From: a virus
Length of the DNA: 37,223 nt
Strand: one strand, 5' to 3'
Virus record (IMG/VR): IMGVR_UViG_3300042898_000256
Location: 1 to 37,223 of that record
Shown: positions 6,077 to 13,501 of the stretch, in pieces
Layout: each line of letters opens with the position of its first letter
How positions within the stretch are numbered: the stretch's first letter is position 1
Position numbers and translations under genes: made by a program
The notes under the pieces: model-generated
What the model saw: the letters and a program-made list of their open reading frames with translations, nothing else
What the model was told of the DNA's origin: nothing
Database searches by the model: none

Positions 6077-6277
6077 TGTGGGTTATTGTGGGTTATGGTT
6101 TTCTAAACTACCATAAACACCAACTGTTATAGATACTGTAAGGGGTTAAAGCGGCGCTGCGATTTAAAACGCTGCTCAGACTGCCCACAATCACCCACGT
6201 TTTGCACTCACGCCCACTTCCCCATGCCATAAGTTAGCCGTTACTAACTTCAAAACCATAACCCACAATCACCCACA
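6077..6277. repeat. 26-bp inverted repeat built from iteron-like 15-mers
   Basis: The 26 bases at 6077-6102 match the reverse complement of 6252-6277 at 25 of 26 positions, with 149 bases between arms. Both arms contain the 15-mer CCCACAATCACCCAC (exact at 6262-6276, inverted with one mismatch at 6078-6092), and a third exact copy lies at 6184-6198. Three copies of one unit in mixed orientation within 200 bases resemble binding sites for a replication initiator or terminase. Confidence 0.75.
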
Positions 6278-6294
6278 AATGTTTTTATACAGTG

Positions 6295-6310
6295 CTGTGT
6301 TTGCATACAG
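6295..6310. promoter_or_regulatory. LexA-like SOS box
   Basis: CTGT, eight bases, ACAG fits the classic proteobacterial LexA consensus, and the flanks (TG before, TA after) extend the match. It lies about 200 bases upstream of the late promoter candidate. One exact match of this looseness is expected by chance in a genome of this size about once in two, so placement is the main support. Confidence 0.3.
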
Positions 6311-6404
6311 TAGCAGCATGAAGCGGCATGCTGATTGCCGTGAGCAGTCACAACCGCCCACAAAATGTTAGTAAGCACACACTGACCAAGTGGTGGTTTG
6401 AGCT

Positions 6405-6423
6405 GGAGGGGGGAGGGGGAGGG
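6405..6423 (+). other. G-rich run with G-quadruplex potential
   Basis: Nineteen bases consist only of G with three single A interruptions, giving runs of 2, 6, 5 and 3 Gs. A two- to three-tier quadruplex is possible on the plus strand. It lies between the LexA-like box and the terminase promoter candidate. Confidence 0.5.
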
Positions 6424-6484
6424 CCGAGCGGACCGGTCAACGGTAGCGTAGCGTTCAGCAACAATTTTTATTTTTACCAGCACA

Positions 6485-6517
6485 CTGCAAAAGATTTTTT
6501 ATTTTTTGATATAAGAT
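6485..6517 (+). promoter_or_regulatory. Candidate late promoter ahead of the terminase genes
   Basis: CTGCAA (6485-6490) and GATATA/TATAAG (6508-6515) are spaced like a weak sigma70 promoter, within an AT-rich tract. The sequence ATTTTTTG followed by ATAAGAT after two bases (6501-6517) also occurs at the rightward promoter near 34087-34105, with four bases between the halves, so both may be read by the same factor. The first gene starts at 6548 without an evident SD. Confidence 0.45.
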
Positions 6518-6547
6518 GCACGCACGCATCCACGCGGCCATACATCT

Positions 6548-7015
6548 ATGAGTTTCCATTCACTGCCACTTGTCATCAATGAAGTGCGCGCCACCGAGGC
6601 GGTGCTTAACCGCATCTACGACGCAGCCAAGCTCGGGTTGAAGGGCGACAACCTGGCGCTCGCAGCAGGCATGGTGCCCACCGCCTACCGGCAGTTGTGC
6701 GAGTTGGATAGAGTGGCGCAGCTGGCCGAACAAAAAGGCCGCGCCGACGGGGAGCTGCTTGCGTCCCAACAACTGCACAAAGCAGCCGAAGAGGGCGACG
6801 CCAAGGCCAGTCTAGCTATTCTGCAAAACGTCCACGGCTGGGTAGCCAAGCAGGCCATCACAGTTGACGTCAACCAACAGATCAGTATTCTTGGTGCACT
6901 GGCCGAAGCCGAACGCCGAGCCGCTGACGTGGTGGACGTCATCGCACACGAGCCATCGTCTACGACCATGCCAGCGCTTCAAGCGCAACTGGCCCCACAT
7001 AAACAAAGCGCCTGA
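6548..7015 (+). CDS. terS: Terminase small subunit (putative)
   Basis: This 155-residue protein lies directly before the large terminase, overlapping it by one base (TGATG). It probably recognises the packaging site and hands DNA to the large subunit. The N-terminal half contains a helix-turn-helix-like stretch (LNRIYDAAKLGLKGDNLALAAGMVPTAYRQLCEL), as in other TerS proteins that bind pac DNA. The segment GDAKASLAILQNVHGW near 80-95 resembles the GDxKAAxxxL region seen in many TerS proteins. The C-terminal part is helical and ends in a Pro/Ala/Gln tail. No good SD precedes the ATG at 6548. Assignment rests on gene position and these weak similarities. Confidence 0.75.
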   Translation: MSFHSLPLVINEVRATEAVLNRIYDAAKLGLKGDNLALAAGMVPTAYRQLCELDRVAQLAEQKGRADGELLASQQLHKAAEEGDAKASLAILQNVHGWVAKQAITVDVNQQISILGALAEAERRAADVVDVIAHEPSSTTMPALQAQLAPHKQSA

Positions 7016-8544
7016 TGCAAACCACCATCTATTCGGCCGAAGACGAACAAGAGTTGATGGCCAGGCTCTGGTCGCCACAGTACAAGGACAACCCACTGGC
7101 GTTTGTGCTGTACACGTTCCCGTGGGGCGTCAAGGGCACGCCGCTGGAACACTTCTCGGGACCGCGCAAATGGCAGCGCGAGGTGCTCCAGCAGATCGGC
7201 GATCACATCAAAGCAAACCGGGGCAAGCTGGACTTCAACACCCTACGCCACGCAGTCTCATCAGGGCGCGGTATCGGCAAGTCGGCCTTAGTGTCATGGA
7301 TCGTGATCTGGATGCTGTCTACCCGCATTGGTTCGACCACCATCGTGTCGGCCAACAGTGAGTCACAGCTCCGGTCGATCACATGGGCCGAGATCACCAA
7401 GTGGCTGGCCATGTCCTTGAACAGCCACTGGTTTGAGGTGTCAGCTACTAGGCTGATGCCGGCCAAGTGGTTGACCGAGCTGGTCGAGCGTGACTTGAAG
7501 AAGGGCACACGTTACTGGGGCGTCGAGGGCCGGCTGTGGTCAGAAGAGAACCCAGACGCCTACGCGGGTGTGCACAACTTCGACGGTGTGATGGTGATCT
7601 TCGACGAGGCATCAGGTATAGCGGACGCCATCTGGGCGGTGACCGCTGGTTTCTTTACAGAGAACACCCCGAACCGGTTCTGGTTGGCGTTCTCCAACCC
7701 ACGGCGCAACACGGGCTACTTCTACGAGACGTTCCACAGCAAGCGCGAGTTCTGGCAGACGAAGGTGGTGGACGCCCGCACGGTCGAGGGCACGGACAAG
7801 CAGGTCTATCAGCAGATCATTGATGAATACGGACCGGACTCGTCACAGGCGCACGTCGAGGTGTACGGCGAGTTCCCGAACGCTGGCGACGATCAGTTCA
7901 TCTCCAGCCTGGTGGTAGACGACGCCATGAAGCGGCCCCAGTACAAAGACCCAAGCGCACCGATTGTGATCGGGGTAGACCCGGCGCGGTTCGGGGCAGA
8001 CGCGACAGTCATCGCGGTGCGGCAGGGGCGGGACATCACACGCATCATCCGGCACCGAGGCGACGACACCATGACGGTGGTGGGCTACATCATCGAGGCT
8101 ATTGAGGAATACAAGCCAGCGATGGTGTTCATTGACGAAGGTGGCCTGGGCGCTGGGGTCGTGGACCGGCTGAAAGAGCAGCGGTACAAAATCAAGGGCG
8201 TCAACTTTGGCTGGAAGTCAGCCAACCCAGCCATGTACGGCAACAAACGGGCTGAGATGTGGGGCAAGATGAAGGACTGGCTGAAATCGGCCAGCATTCC
8301 AACGGACAGGTTCTTGAAAACTGACTTGATCTCGCCTATGATGAAACCAGACTCCAAGGGTTCGATCTTCTTGGAGTCGAAAAAAGACATGAAAGCGCGA
8401 GGCGTGGCATCTCCAGACGCGGCTGACGCCATCGCGCTGACGTTTGCGTACCCCGTAGCATCGCGGGAGTACAATTCTCGAACCACAACGCGCTCAGTCA
8501 GCATGGACAGAGGCGCTGTATCATCATCTTGGATGGGGTCTTGA
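7015..8544 (+). CDS. terL: Terminase large subunit
   Basis: This 509-residue protein is the packaging motor: an ATPase that pumps DNA into the procapsid through the portal and a nuclease that cuts the concatemer. The N-terminal ATPase has Walker A SGRGIGKS at 83-90 and Walker B VMVIFDEA at 192-199, with the coupling motif near LAFSNPRR at 224-231. The C-terminal RNase H-like nuclease shows GVDPARFGAD (Asp322), VFIDEGG (Asp374) and SPDAADAIALTF (Asp468/Asp471) as metal-binding acidic residues. Length is normal for the family. It starts at an ATG overlapping the stop of the small subunit and is followed by small conserved phage proteins and the portal. Confidence 0.95.
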   Translation: MQTTIYSAEDEQELMARLWSPQYKDNPLAFVLYTFPWGVKGTPLEHFSGPRKWQREVLQQIGDHIKANRGKLDFNTLRHAVSSGRGIGKSALVSWIVIWMLSTRIGSTTIVSANSESQLRSITWAEITKWLAMSLNSHWFEVSATRLMPAKWLTELVERDLKKGTRYWGVEGRLWSEENPDAYAGVHNFDGVMVIFDEASGIADAIWAVTAGFFTENTPNRFWLAFSNPRRNTGYFYETFHSKREFWQTKVVDARTVEGTDKQVYQQIIDEYGPDSSQAHVEVYGEFPNAGDDQFISSLVVDDAMKRPQYKDPSAPIVIGVDPARFGADATVIAVRQGRDITRIIRHRGDDTMTVVGYIIEAIEEYKPAMVFIDEGGLGAGVVDRLKEQRYKIKGVNFGWKSANPAMYGNKRAEMWGKMKDWLKSASIPTDRFLKTDLISPMMKPDSKGSIFLESKKDMKARGVASPDAADAIALTFAYPVASREYNSRTTTRSVSMDRGAVSSSWMGS

Positions 8545-8546
8545 CT

Positions 8547-8807
8547 ATGGCTACTAAGAAAAGTGTGTCTCTTAGTGTAGGTCGCGGCGAGAAGCTGCCG
8601 GTGTCCAAGGGTGCTGGCTTGACAGCCAAAGGCCGTGAGAAGTACAACCGGGAAACTGGCTCAAACCTCAAAGCGCCAGCACCAAGTCCTAATACCAAAG
8701 CAGATCAGGGGCGCAAAGATTCATTTTGCGCGAGAATGGGTGCCGTTGCGGCTAACGCCAAAGACGGCGAACGCGCCAAAGCGGCGCTCAAACGATGGAA
8801 GTGTTAA
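8547..8807 (+). CDS. Small basic phage protein, DUF6321-like, 86 aa
   Basis: The start is the ATG at 8547 (MATKKSVSLSVGRGEKLPV), two bases after the large terminase stop; an upstream in-frame ATG lies inside the terminase gene. The protein has the pattern of a conserved phage family: SVGRGEKLPVSKGAGLTAKGREKYNRETGSNLKAP, a flexible Pro-rich linker, then KDSFCARMGAV and KAALKRWKC at the end. It is strongly basic, which suggests contact with DNA or the capsid. Its function is not known. It is usually found beside terminase and portal genes, as here. Confidence 0.8.
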   Translation: MATKKSVSLSVGRGEKLPVSKGAGLTAKGREKYNRETGSNLKAPAPSPNTKADQGRKDSFCARMGAVAANAKDGERAKAALKRWKC

Positions 8808-8810
8808 ATC

Positions 8811-8969
8811 ATGGCTACTAAACCCGGCTTGTACAGTAATATTCACGCCAAACAGGCCCGAATCAAGGCTGGTTCTGGCGAGAAGATGAACAAAGTGGGC
8901 AGCAAAGCAGCGCCCACAGCCAAAGACTTCAAAGAGTCGGCCAAAACGGCTAAGAAAGACAAAAAATGA
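8811..8969 (+). CDS. Small basic phage protein, 52 aa
   Basis: This 52-residue frame begins MATKPGLYSNIHAKQARIK and continues GSGEKMNKVGSKAAPTAKDF, ending in a lysine-rich tail (KTAKKDKK). The GLY.NIHAK..RIK.GSGEKM....KAAPTA..F pattern is common in tiny phage proteins beside DUF6321-like genes. It is basic and probably unstructured in its second half. Three bases separate it from the upstream gene and its stop overlaps the next start (ATGA), so it is translated as part of this chain. Role unknown; capsid or packaging association is inferred only from position. Confidence 0.8.
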   Translation: MATKPGLYSNIHAKQARIKAGSGEKMNKVGSKAAPTAKDFKESAKTAKKDKK

Positions 8970-9208
8970 CCCTAAAGGCCATGCAGAACTGCCTGATTAT
9001 TGAGGTAGACGTCGAAAAACACCCGATGTTTGAGCTACTTTCGACAGAAAAACAAGAAACGGGTATAGTTGTGTCTGCTGGCCCTGACTGCAAAGAGCTA
9101 AAGGTGGGCGACCATCTGTACTTTGGCGTAGGGCAGGAATTCAAGCATGGCGGCAAAGAATACGTTGTCATGCGTGAGCCTCACGTACTAGGAGTCCTGA
9201 ATGGCTGA
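8966..9208 (+). CDS. GroES-like co-chaperonin, 80 aa
   Basis: The 80 residues resemble the Cpn10/GroES fold: LIIEVDVEKHPMFEL, a mobile-loop-like segment LLSTEKQETGIVVSAGPD, KELKVGDHLYFGVGQEF and a final strand pair KEYVVMREPHVLGVL. The pattern TGIVVSAGP...LKVGDHLYF is diagnostic in type, with the GroES TEKxxxGxVVAxG and xVKVGDxVxF patterns as reference. GroES caps GroEL during protein folding; phage versions can replace host GroES for folding capsid proteins. It is slightly shorter than host GroES. It lies between packaging genes and the portal, overlapping the portal start by eight bases, so it is made with head proteins. Confidence 0.75.
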   Translation: MTLKAMQNCLIIEVDVEKHPMFELLSTEKQETGIVVSAGPDCKELKVGDHLYFGVGQEFKHGGKEYVVMREPHVLGVLNG

Positions 9209-11408
9209 CCCAACTGGCATGGTTGCCGCTGCTGCTGTGGCAAACGGCGGTAAGCCCAAGAAAAGTGCCTCCGATATTCTGGCAACCGCCAGGTCACGGC
9301 TTGATTTGGCCGTTTCCGCGCTTGCCGAATCGCGGGAGGACGAAATTGATGATTTGCGTTTTTACGCTGGAAGTCCAGACAATTCATGGCAGTGGCCCGC
9401 AGATGTGCTGGCTACCCGTGGTGCGGTGCAAGGTCAGACCATCAACGCCCGTCCCTGCCTGACGATCAACAAGCTGCCCCAGCACGTTCACCAAGTCACC
9501 AACGACCAGCGCCAAAACCGTCCTGGTGCCAAGGTGATCCCCGTTGACGACAAGGCAGACGTTAAAGTGGCCGAGATTTTCAACGGCATGATCCGGCATA
9601 TCGAATATATGTCGGACGCCGATGTGGCCTACGACACAGCCTGCGAGAACCAGGTCGCTTTTGGTGAAGGCTACATCCGACTGCTGACCGAGTATTGCGA
9701 AGCGAACACGTTCGACCAAGACATCAAGATTGGCCGTGTGCGTAACAGCTTTTCAGTCTACATGGACCCCACCATGCAAGACCCCACTGGCGCAGATGCC
9801 AAGTGGTGCTTCGTAACTGAGGATGTCACCCGCGCTGAGTTTGAGCGCATGTACCCAGACTCAACACCCATCACAACGCTCCAGTCGCTGGGTGTGGGCG
9901 ACCAGTCGATCTCCAACTGGCTCAATGAAGACACGATCCGACTCGCGGATTACTACTACATTGACTACGACAAAGCCACGCTAAACCTGTATCCCGGCAA
10001 CCAGACTGCGTTTGAGGGCACGCCCGAAGACAAGATGCTGCGTGAGATGTTTGGCAAGCCCAAAAACAACCGCATTTCTGAGCGCCCCAAGGTCAAATAT
10101 TGCAAGATCAACGGTTACGAGATTCTGGAAGAACGCGAGTGGGCAGGCAAGTGGATCCCCGTGATCCGCATTGTCGGCAACGAGTTTGAAGTCGATGGCC
10201 GGTTGTATGTGTCGGGCTTGGTGCGAAACGCCAAAGATGCCCAGCGCATGTACAACTATTGGGTAAGCCAAGAAGCCGAGATGCTGGCGTTGGCCCCCAA
10301 AGCGCCGTTTATCGGCTACGGCGGTCAGTTTGAGGGCTACGAGGAAAAGTGGAAGACGGCCAACACCCAGAACTGGCCGTATCTGGAGGTCAATCCAGAT
10401 GTTACAGACGGCCAAGGCGCTGTGTTGCCACTACCCCAGCGGGCACAGCCTCCAATGGCCTCCAGCGGCCTGCTGCAAGCCAAGGCGGGCGCTGCTGAAG
10501 ACATCAAGGCCACAACAGGCCAGTACAACGCCTCGCTTGGCATGGGTTCTAACGAACGCTCTGGCAAAGCTATTCTTGCCCGCCAGCGTGAGGGCGATGT
10601 AGGTACTTACCACTACGGCGACAACCTCGCCCGTGGTGTGCGCCATGTGGCCCGTCAATTGGTAGACCTGATCCCCAAGATTTACGACACCCAGCGCATT
10701 GCCCGGATCATCGGCGAAGATGGCGAGACAAAGATGGTCAAGATTAACCCTGACCAGCCAGAGCCAATCAACGAGATCGTTGACGAGCAGGGCATCGTGA
10801 TTGAAAAGGTCTACAACCCGTCTGTTGGTAAGTACGATGTGGTGGCTGTTACTGGCCCAGGCTACGCCACCAAGCGCCAAGAAGCATTGGAAGCTATGGC
10901 CCAATTGCTTCAGGGTAACCCCGCACTGTGGCAAGTGGCTGGTGACCTGTTTGTCAAGAACATGGACTGGCCTGGCGCTCAAGAGATGTCCAAGCGTTTC
11001 GCCAAAACCATTGACCCAGCAATCATGTCTGATGACGACAAGTCACCTGCTTTGCAAGCTGCCGAACAGCAGATGCAGGCGATGGGGCAGGAAATGGAGC
11101 AGATGCACCAGATGCTGCAAAACGTGGGCAAGTCCATTGAGGTGCAAGAGCAGCGCCGTAAGGACTACGAAGCTGAAATTAAGGCTTACCAGGCTGAAAC
11201 CCAGCGCATCACGGCCACACAGGCGGGCATGAACGAGCAGCAGATCCAAGACATCGCTATGGGCGTGGTGGCGGCTGCAATGGAATCCAACGGCCAGTTG
11301 AACGGCATCCCTGAAATGCCAGAGCAGCAGATGGATGTGGGCATGGAGGGTATGCCTGAGATGCCACAGCCTATGGAACCAATGCCACCAATGGAGATGC
11401 CACAATGA
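9201..11408 (+). CDS. Portal protein, P22 gp1-like
   Basis: This 735-residue protein forms the twelve-subunit channel at the capsid vertex through which DNA is packaged and ejected. AGGAG at 9190-9194 precedes the ATG at 9201. Family features include the early QWPADVLATRGAVQGQTINARPCLTINKL region, the QRQNRPGAKVIP segment and the helical core GMGSNERSGKAILARQREGDVGTYHYGDNLARGVRHV near 446-482. The C-terminal 120 residues are Gln/Met/Glu-rich coiled coil (QQMQAMGQEMEQMHQ) with a Pro/Met-rich tail, like the barrel of P22-type portals. The length is close to P22 portal. The Dps-like gene starts at its stop in an ATGA overlap. Confidence 0.92.
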   Translation: MADPTGMVAAAAVANGGKPKKSASDILATARSRLDLAVSALAESREDEIDDLRFYAGSPDNSWQWPADVLATRGAVQGQTINARPCLTINKLPQHVHQVTNDQRQNRPGAKVIPVDDKADVKVAEIFNGMIRHIEYMSDADVAYDTACENQVAFGEGYIRLLTEYCEANTFDQDIKIGRVRNSFSVYMDPTMQDPTGADAKWCFVTEDVTRAEFERMYPDSTPITTLQSLGVGDQSISNWLNEDTIRLADYYYIDYDKATLNLYPGNQTAFEGTPEDKMLREMFGKPKNNRISERPKVKYCKINGYEILEEREWAGKWIPVIRIVGNEFEVDGRLYVSGLVRNAKDAQRMYNYWVSQEAEMLALAPKAPFIGYGGQFEGYEEKWKTANTQNWPYLEVNPDVTDGQGAVLPLPQRAQPPMASSGLLQAKAGAAEDIKATTGQYNASLGMGSNERSGKAILARQREGDVGTYHYGDNLARGVRHVARQLVDLIPKIYDTQRIARIIGEDGETKMVKINPDQPEPINEIVDEQGIVIEKVYNPSVGKYDVVAVTGPGYATKRQEALEAMAQLLQGNPALWQVAGDLFVKNMDWPGAQEMSKRFAKTIDPAIMSDDDKSPALQAAEQQMQAMGQEMEQMHQMLQNVGKSIEVQEQRRKDYEAEIKAYQAETQRITATQAGMNEQQIQDIAMGVVAAAMESNGQLNGIPEMPEQQMDVGMEGMPEMPQPMEPMPPMEMPQ

Positions 11409-11767
11409 CCGCCGCACAACTGATGGGTCTGTTGTTCTTGGGCCGTAATGTGGCCCATTCGGTGCATCTGAACACCCGCAGCTACAGCAAGCACAAGGCA
11501 CTCGGGCATTTCTACAAAGATGTGATTGATGTGACCGATGCGTTTGCCGAAGCCTACCAAGGCCGCAACGGTTTGATTGGCCCAATTGCCATGCCTGCGG
11601 CCAAGAAAACCACTAACATTATTGAGTTCCTACAAGACCAACTTGCTGAGATTGAAAAGGGTCGTTACGAGGTTTGCGACAAATCTGATTCAACATTGCA
11701 GCAGTTAATTGACAACATCATTGAGTTGTACTTGTCAACACTGTACAAATTGAGGTTCTTGGCATGA
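11405..11767 (+). CDS. Dps/ferritin-like protein (DUF5856-like), 120 aa
   Basis: The pattern NVAHSVHLNTRSYSKHKALGHFYKDVIDVTDAFAEAYQGR (about 15-54) recalls the four-helix ferritin/Dps fold, where His and acidic residues bind iron. The family DUF5856, known from phages, has this segment. Phage Dps-like proteins might protect DNA from oxidative damage or store iron, but activity has not been shown for this group, to my knowledge. The length (120) is shorter than bacterial Dps (about 160). It sits between portal and fibre genes, overlapping both by ATGA junctions, so it is expressed late with structural proteins. Confidence 0.65.
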   Translation: MTAAQLMGLLFLGRNVAHSVHLNTRSYSKHKALGHFYKDVIDVTDAFAEAYQGRNGLIGPIAMPAAKKTTNIIEFLQDQLAEIEKGRYEVCDKSDSTLQQLIDNIIELYLSTLYKLRFLA

Positions 11768-12837
11768 CTATTGTTGTTACCCACACCACACCGGCAGACG
11801 GCACGTTCAGTGCCGCAGGCGCTGCTGCGTGGAACGCAGACCATGCTTTAACGGGCATTGTGGATGTTGCAAACGGTGGAACTGGTACGGCCACGCCGTC
11901 TTTGGTGGCTGGCACAAACGTGACCATTACAGGTTCTTTTCCAAACCAGACCATTAACTCTACTGGCGGTGGTGGCATCTCCAGCGCGGACATCCAAGAG
12001 TTCACCTCTACAGGCACATCCACATGGACTAAGCCAGCAGGGGCGAAGCTGGTTTATGTGTTGCTTTTTGGCGGTGGCGCTGGTGGTGGTTCTGGTCGCC
12101 GTAGAGCAACTTTATCGGTTGCCACTGCTGCATCTGGTGGCGGTGGCGGTGGCGGCGGGGGCAGAACTGAATTGTGGATTCCCGCTGTCTCTCTTGGCTC
12201 TACTGAAACCGTCACTATTGGCGCTGGAGGTACTGGCGGCGCTGCCCAAACATCAGACGACAGCACCGGAAACGTGGGTACAGATGGTTCAAGTTCATCT
12301 TTTGGGTCTTGGGCGCTTGCTCGCGGTGGCAGCAATGGTAGTGGCGGCACAACAACTTCAGGATCGGGAGGCTCTGGAGGCGGTGGATTGGGGGAAAGTA
12401 GTACAGGTCCAACTCAATACAGCGCATCTGGTGGTGGCGGAAACACAACAAACGGAGGAACCGCTGGTCGTGGAGGCTATAGACCCGGTGGCGGTGGTGG
12501 GGCTGCGGGACTTGCAGCAGGTGTAACTACCGGCTCTAACGGTCAATCTGGTGGAAAAGGTGGGTCACTTCTAACCACTTCAACATCAACTTTTTCAGGA
12601 GGGGGTTCTTCTGGTTCTGCTAATTCCAACGGCGGCAACGGCTCCAATTCAACCACTTATTTTGTTGGTGGTGACGGCGGCGGCGCAGGCGGCTCTGGAT
12701 TAACCAGCCCCGGATCTGGCGGCAACGGTGGTTATCCCGGCGGCGGTGGAGGAGGAGGCGCAGCAGGTCAAGGCGTTAACTCCGGTGCTGGCGGCAACGG
12801 CGGCGATGGTTACGTCCGAGTCGTGACATTCTTCTGA
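11764..12837 (+). CDS. Glycine-rich fibre/adhesin protein
   Basis: This 357-residue protein is probably a virion surface fibre or adhesin. The first 70 residues (TTPADGTFSAAGAAAWNADHAL, GTNVTITGSFPNQTIN) resemble N-terminal parts of phage fibre proteins. Residues 80-105 (IQEFTSTGTSTWTKPAGAKLVYVLLFGGG) match the start of a glycine-rich phage tail domain. The rest is dominated by Gly with Ser, Thr, Asn and Ala, and ends GGDGYVRVVTFF. Such runs form polyglycine II sheets in some phage adhesins. Low-complexity GGN/GGT codons give large spurious frames on both strands here. It lies with the tailspike genes between portal and scaffold. Confidence 0.75.
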   Translation: MTIVVTHTTPADGTFSAAGAAAWNADHALTGIVDVANGGTGTATPSLVAGTNVTITGSFPNQTINSTGGGGISSADIQEFTSTGTSTWTKPAGAKLVYVLLFGGGAGGGSGRRRATLSVATAASGGGGGGGGGRTELWIPAVSLGSTETVTIGAGGTGGAAQTSDDSTGNVGTDGSSSSFGSWALARGGSNGSGGTTTSGSGGSGGGGLGESSTGPTQYSASGGGGNTTNGGTAGRGGYRPGGGGGAAGLAAGVTTGSNGQSGGKGGSLLTTSTSTFSGGGSSGSANSNGGNGSNSTTYFVGGDGGGAGGSGLTSPGSGGNGGYPGGGGGGGAAGQGVNSGAGGNGGDGYVRVVTFF

Positions 12838-12844
12838 GGTTGAT

Positions 12845-13069
12845 ATGCCAAAACAATTCCTACTCAATCCCGATGGCAGTGTTCCTGCCAATGCAAATAT
12901 TGAACTGCTCACAGCCGCTGGCATCCCACTGGTGATGCCTACACCTATGCCCCGTGAAGGCGGCATGGTGGCTGTTGAACAAGCGCCAGAACAAGATGTT
13001 GATGGCGTGTGGCGGCAGGTGTGGGTGTTAGAGCTTGCACCAGAATCTGAACTCCCCGAAAGTGCTTAA
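12845..13069 (+). CDS. Hypothetical small structural-region protein, 74 aa
   Basis: The protein begins MPKQFLLNPDGSVPANANIELLTAAGIPLVMPTPMPREGG and ends with an acidic VLELAPESELPESA tail. The early segment, with NPDGSxPxxxNxxxLxAAGIPxVxPTP, is recurrent in small proteins of uncultured aquatic phages, where it often follows fibre genes. A GAGG SD lies just before the ATG. No domain or catalytic motif is visible. A role as a tail-fibre chaperone or minor virion protein is a guess from position. Confidence 0.65.
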   Translation: MPKQFLLNPDGSVPANANIELLTAAGIPLVMPTPMPREGGMVAVEQAPEQDVDGVWRQVWVLELAPESELPESA

Positions 13070-13070
13070 A

Positions 13071-13187
13071 ATGGGACCATTCTTTAACGGCGAATTTTTT
13101 GCTGGTGGATTCTTTGAATCTATAGCACAATCTGCTGAACAATTGTTGATTAAACTTCGGTCATTCACCGAAAGAAGGAGATTTTAA
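13071..13187 (+). CDS. Small phenylalanine/glycine-rich protein, 38 aa
   Basis: This frame begins one base after the preceding stop codon and encodes MGPFFNGEFFAGGFFES followed by a charged helix (AEQLLIKLRSFTERRRF). Tiny proteins starting MGPFFNGxFFxGGFF are recurrent in phage structural modules, so I consider it real although it is short. Its TAA overlaps the next ATG (TAATG). A 6-bp hairpin (TTCGGT 13156-13161 with ACCGAA 13167-13172) and the AAGGAG of the next gene lie inside its 3' end. Function is unknown. Confidence 0.65.
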   Translation: MGPFFNGEFFAGGFFESIAQSAEQLLIKLRSFTERRRF

Positions 13188-13492
13188 TGGCGATCAACCT
13201 CAAGGCAATTACCTCCGTAATGGGGTATCAACAGATCACAAGTCTGAGTTCAGCCACTCGACTAACCGTGCCCCAACGCGATCTAAACGGTTTGGTAGGC
13301 ACACCGCGCATCGCCATCATTACCCCCGAAGGCCAGGCTGTTCGTTGGCGCGATGACAACGTGGCCCCAACAGCATCTGTCGGTATGCCTTTGGCTGCTG
13401 GCGTTACATTGCAGTACGATGGCGATCTGTCGCAAATTCAATTCATTGAGCAAGTTGCCGGTGCCAAATTGAACATCACCTACTACTCTTAA
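13187..13492 (+). CDS. Hypothetical virion-associated protein, 101 aa
   Basis: A strong AAGGAG SD (13175-13180) precedes the ATG at 13187. The 101 residues are rich in predicted strands (MGYQQITSLSSATRLTVPQ, TPRIAIITPEGQAVRWRDDN, TLQYDGDLSQIQFIEQVAGAKLNITYYS), suggesting a small beta sandwich as in capsid or tail decoration proteins. The VRWRDDNVAPTASVGMPLAAGVTLQYDGDLSQIQFI pattern recurs in phage proteins that I know only as hypothetical. It lies between fibre and tailspike genes in the late operon. No enzymatic motif is present. Confidence 0.7.
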   Translation: MAINLKAITSVMGYQQITSLSSATRLTVPQRDLNGLVGTPRIAIITPEGQAVRWRDDNVAPTASVGMPLAAGVTLQYDGDLSQIQFIEQVAGAKLNITYYS

Positions 13493-13501
13493 GAGGCCAA
13501 A

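Larger units (their letters stand above)
5983..6547. other. Gene-free control region (candidate origin or packaging region)
   Basis: No convincing gene is visible in this stretch between the leftward accessory operon and the terminase genes. It contains stems at 6045-6051/6063-6069 (CAAAGCC/GGCTTTG), 6231-6237/6244-6250 (AAGTTAG/CTAACTT) and 6314-6320/6327-6333 (CAGCATG/CATGCTG). It also holds the 26-bp inverted repeat, a LexA-like box, a G-rich run and an AT-rich segment (6463-6517) before the terminase. It sits at a divergent transcription start and directly ahead of the terminase small subunit, a usual place for pac or cos sites and sometimes for an origin. Confidence 0.5.

Noticed and set aside
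5990-6280. CRISPR-like array
   Set aside because: Only three copies of a 15-mer, one inverted and irregularly spaced, with no cas genes nearby.
6250-6483. Short frames in the control region on either strand
   Set aside because: They cross the repeats, LexA-like box and G-rich run, have no SD and give low-complexity products.
5888-6547. tRNA or other known RNA gene in the long gap
   Set aside because: No cloverleaf with a TTC-type T arm and matching acceptor stem could be found; the hairpins present are isolated.
11969-12526. Alternative frame inside the glycine-rich fibre gene
   Set aside because: GGN repeats stay open in several frames; the frame 11764-12837 has the recognisable fibre features.
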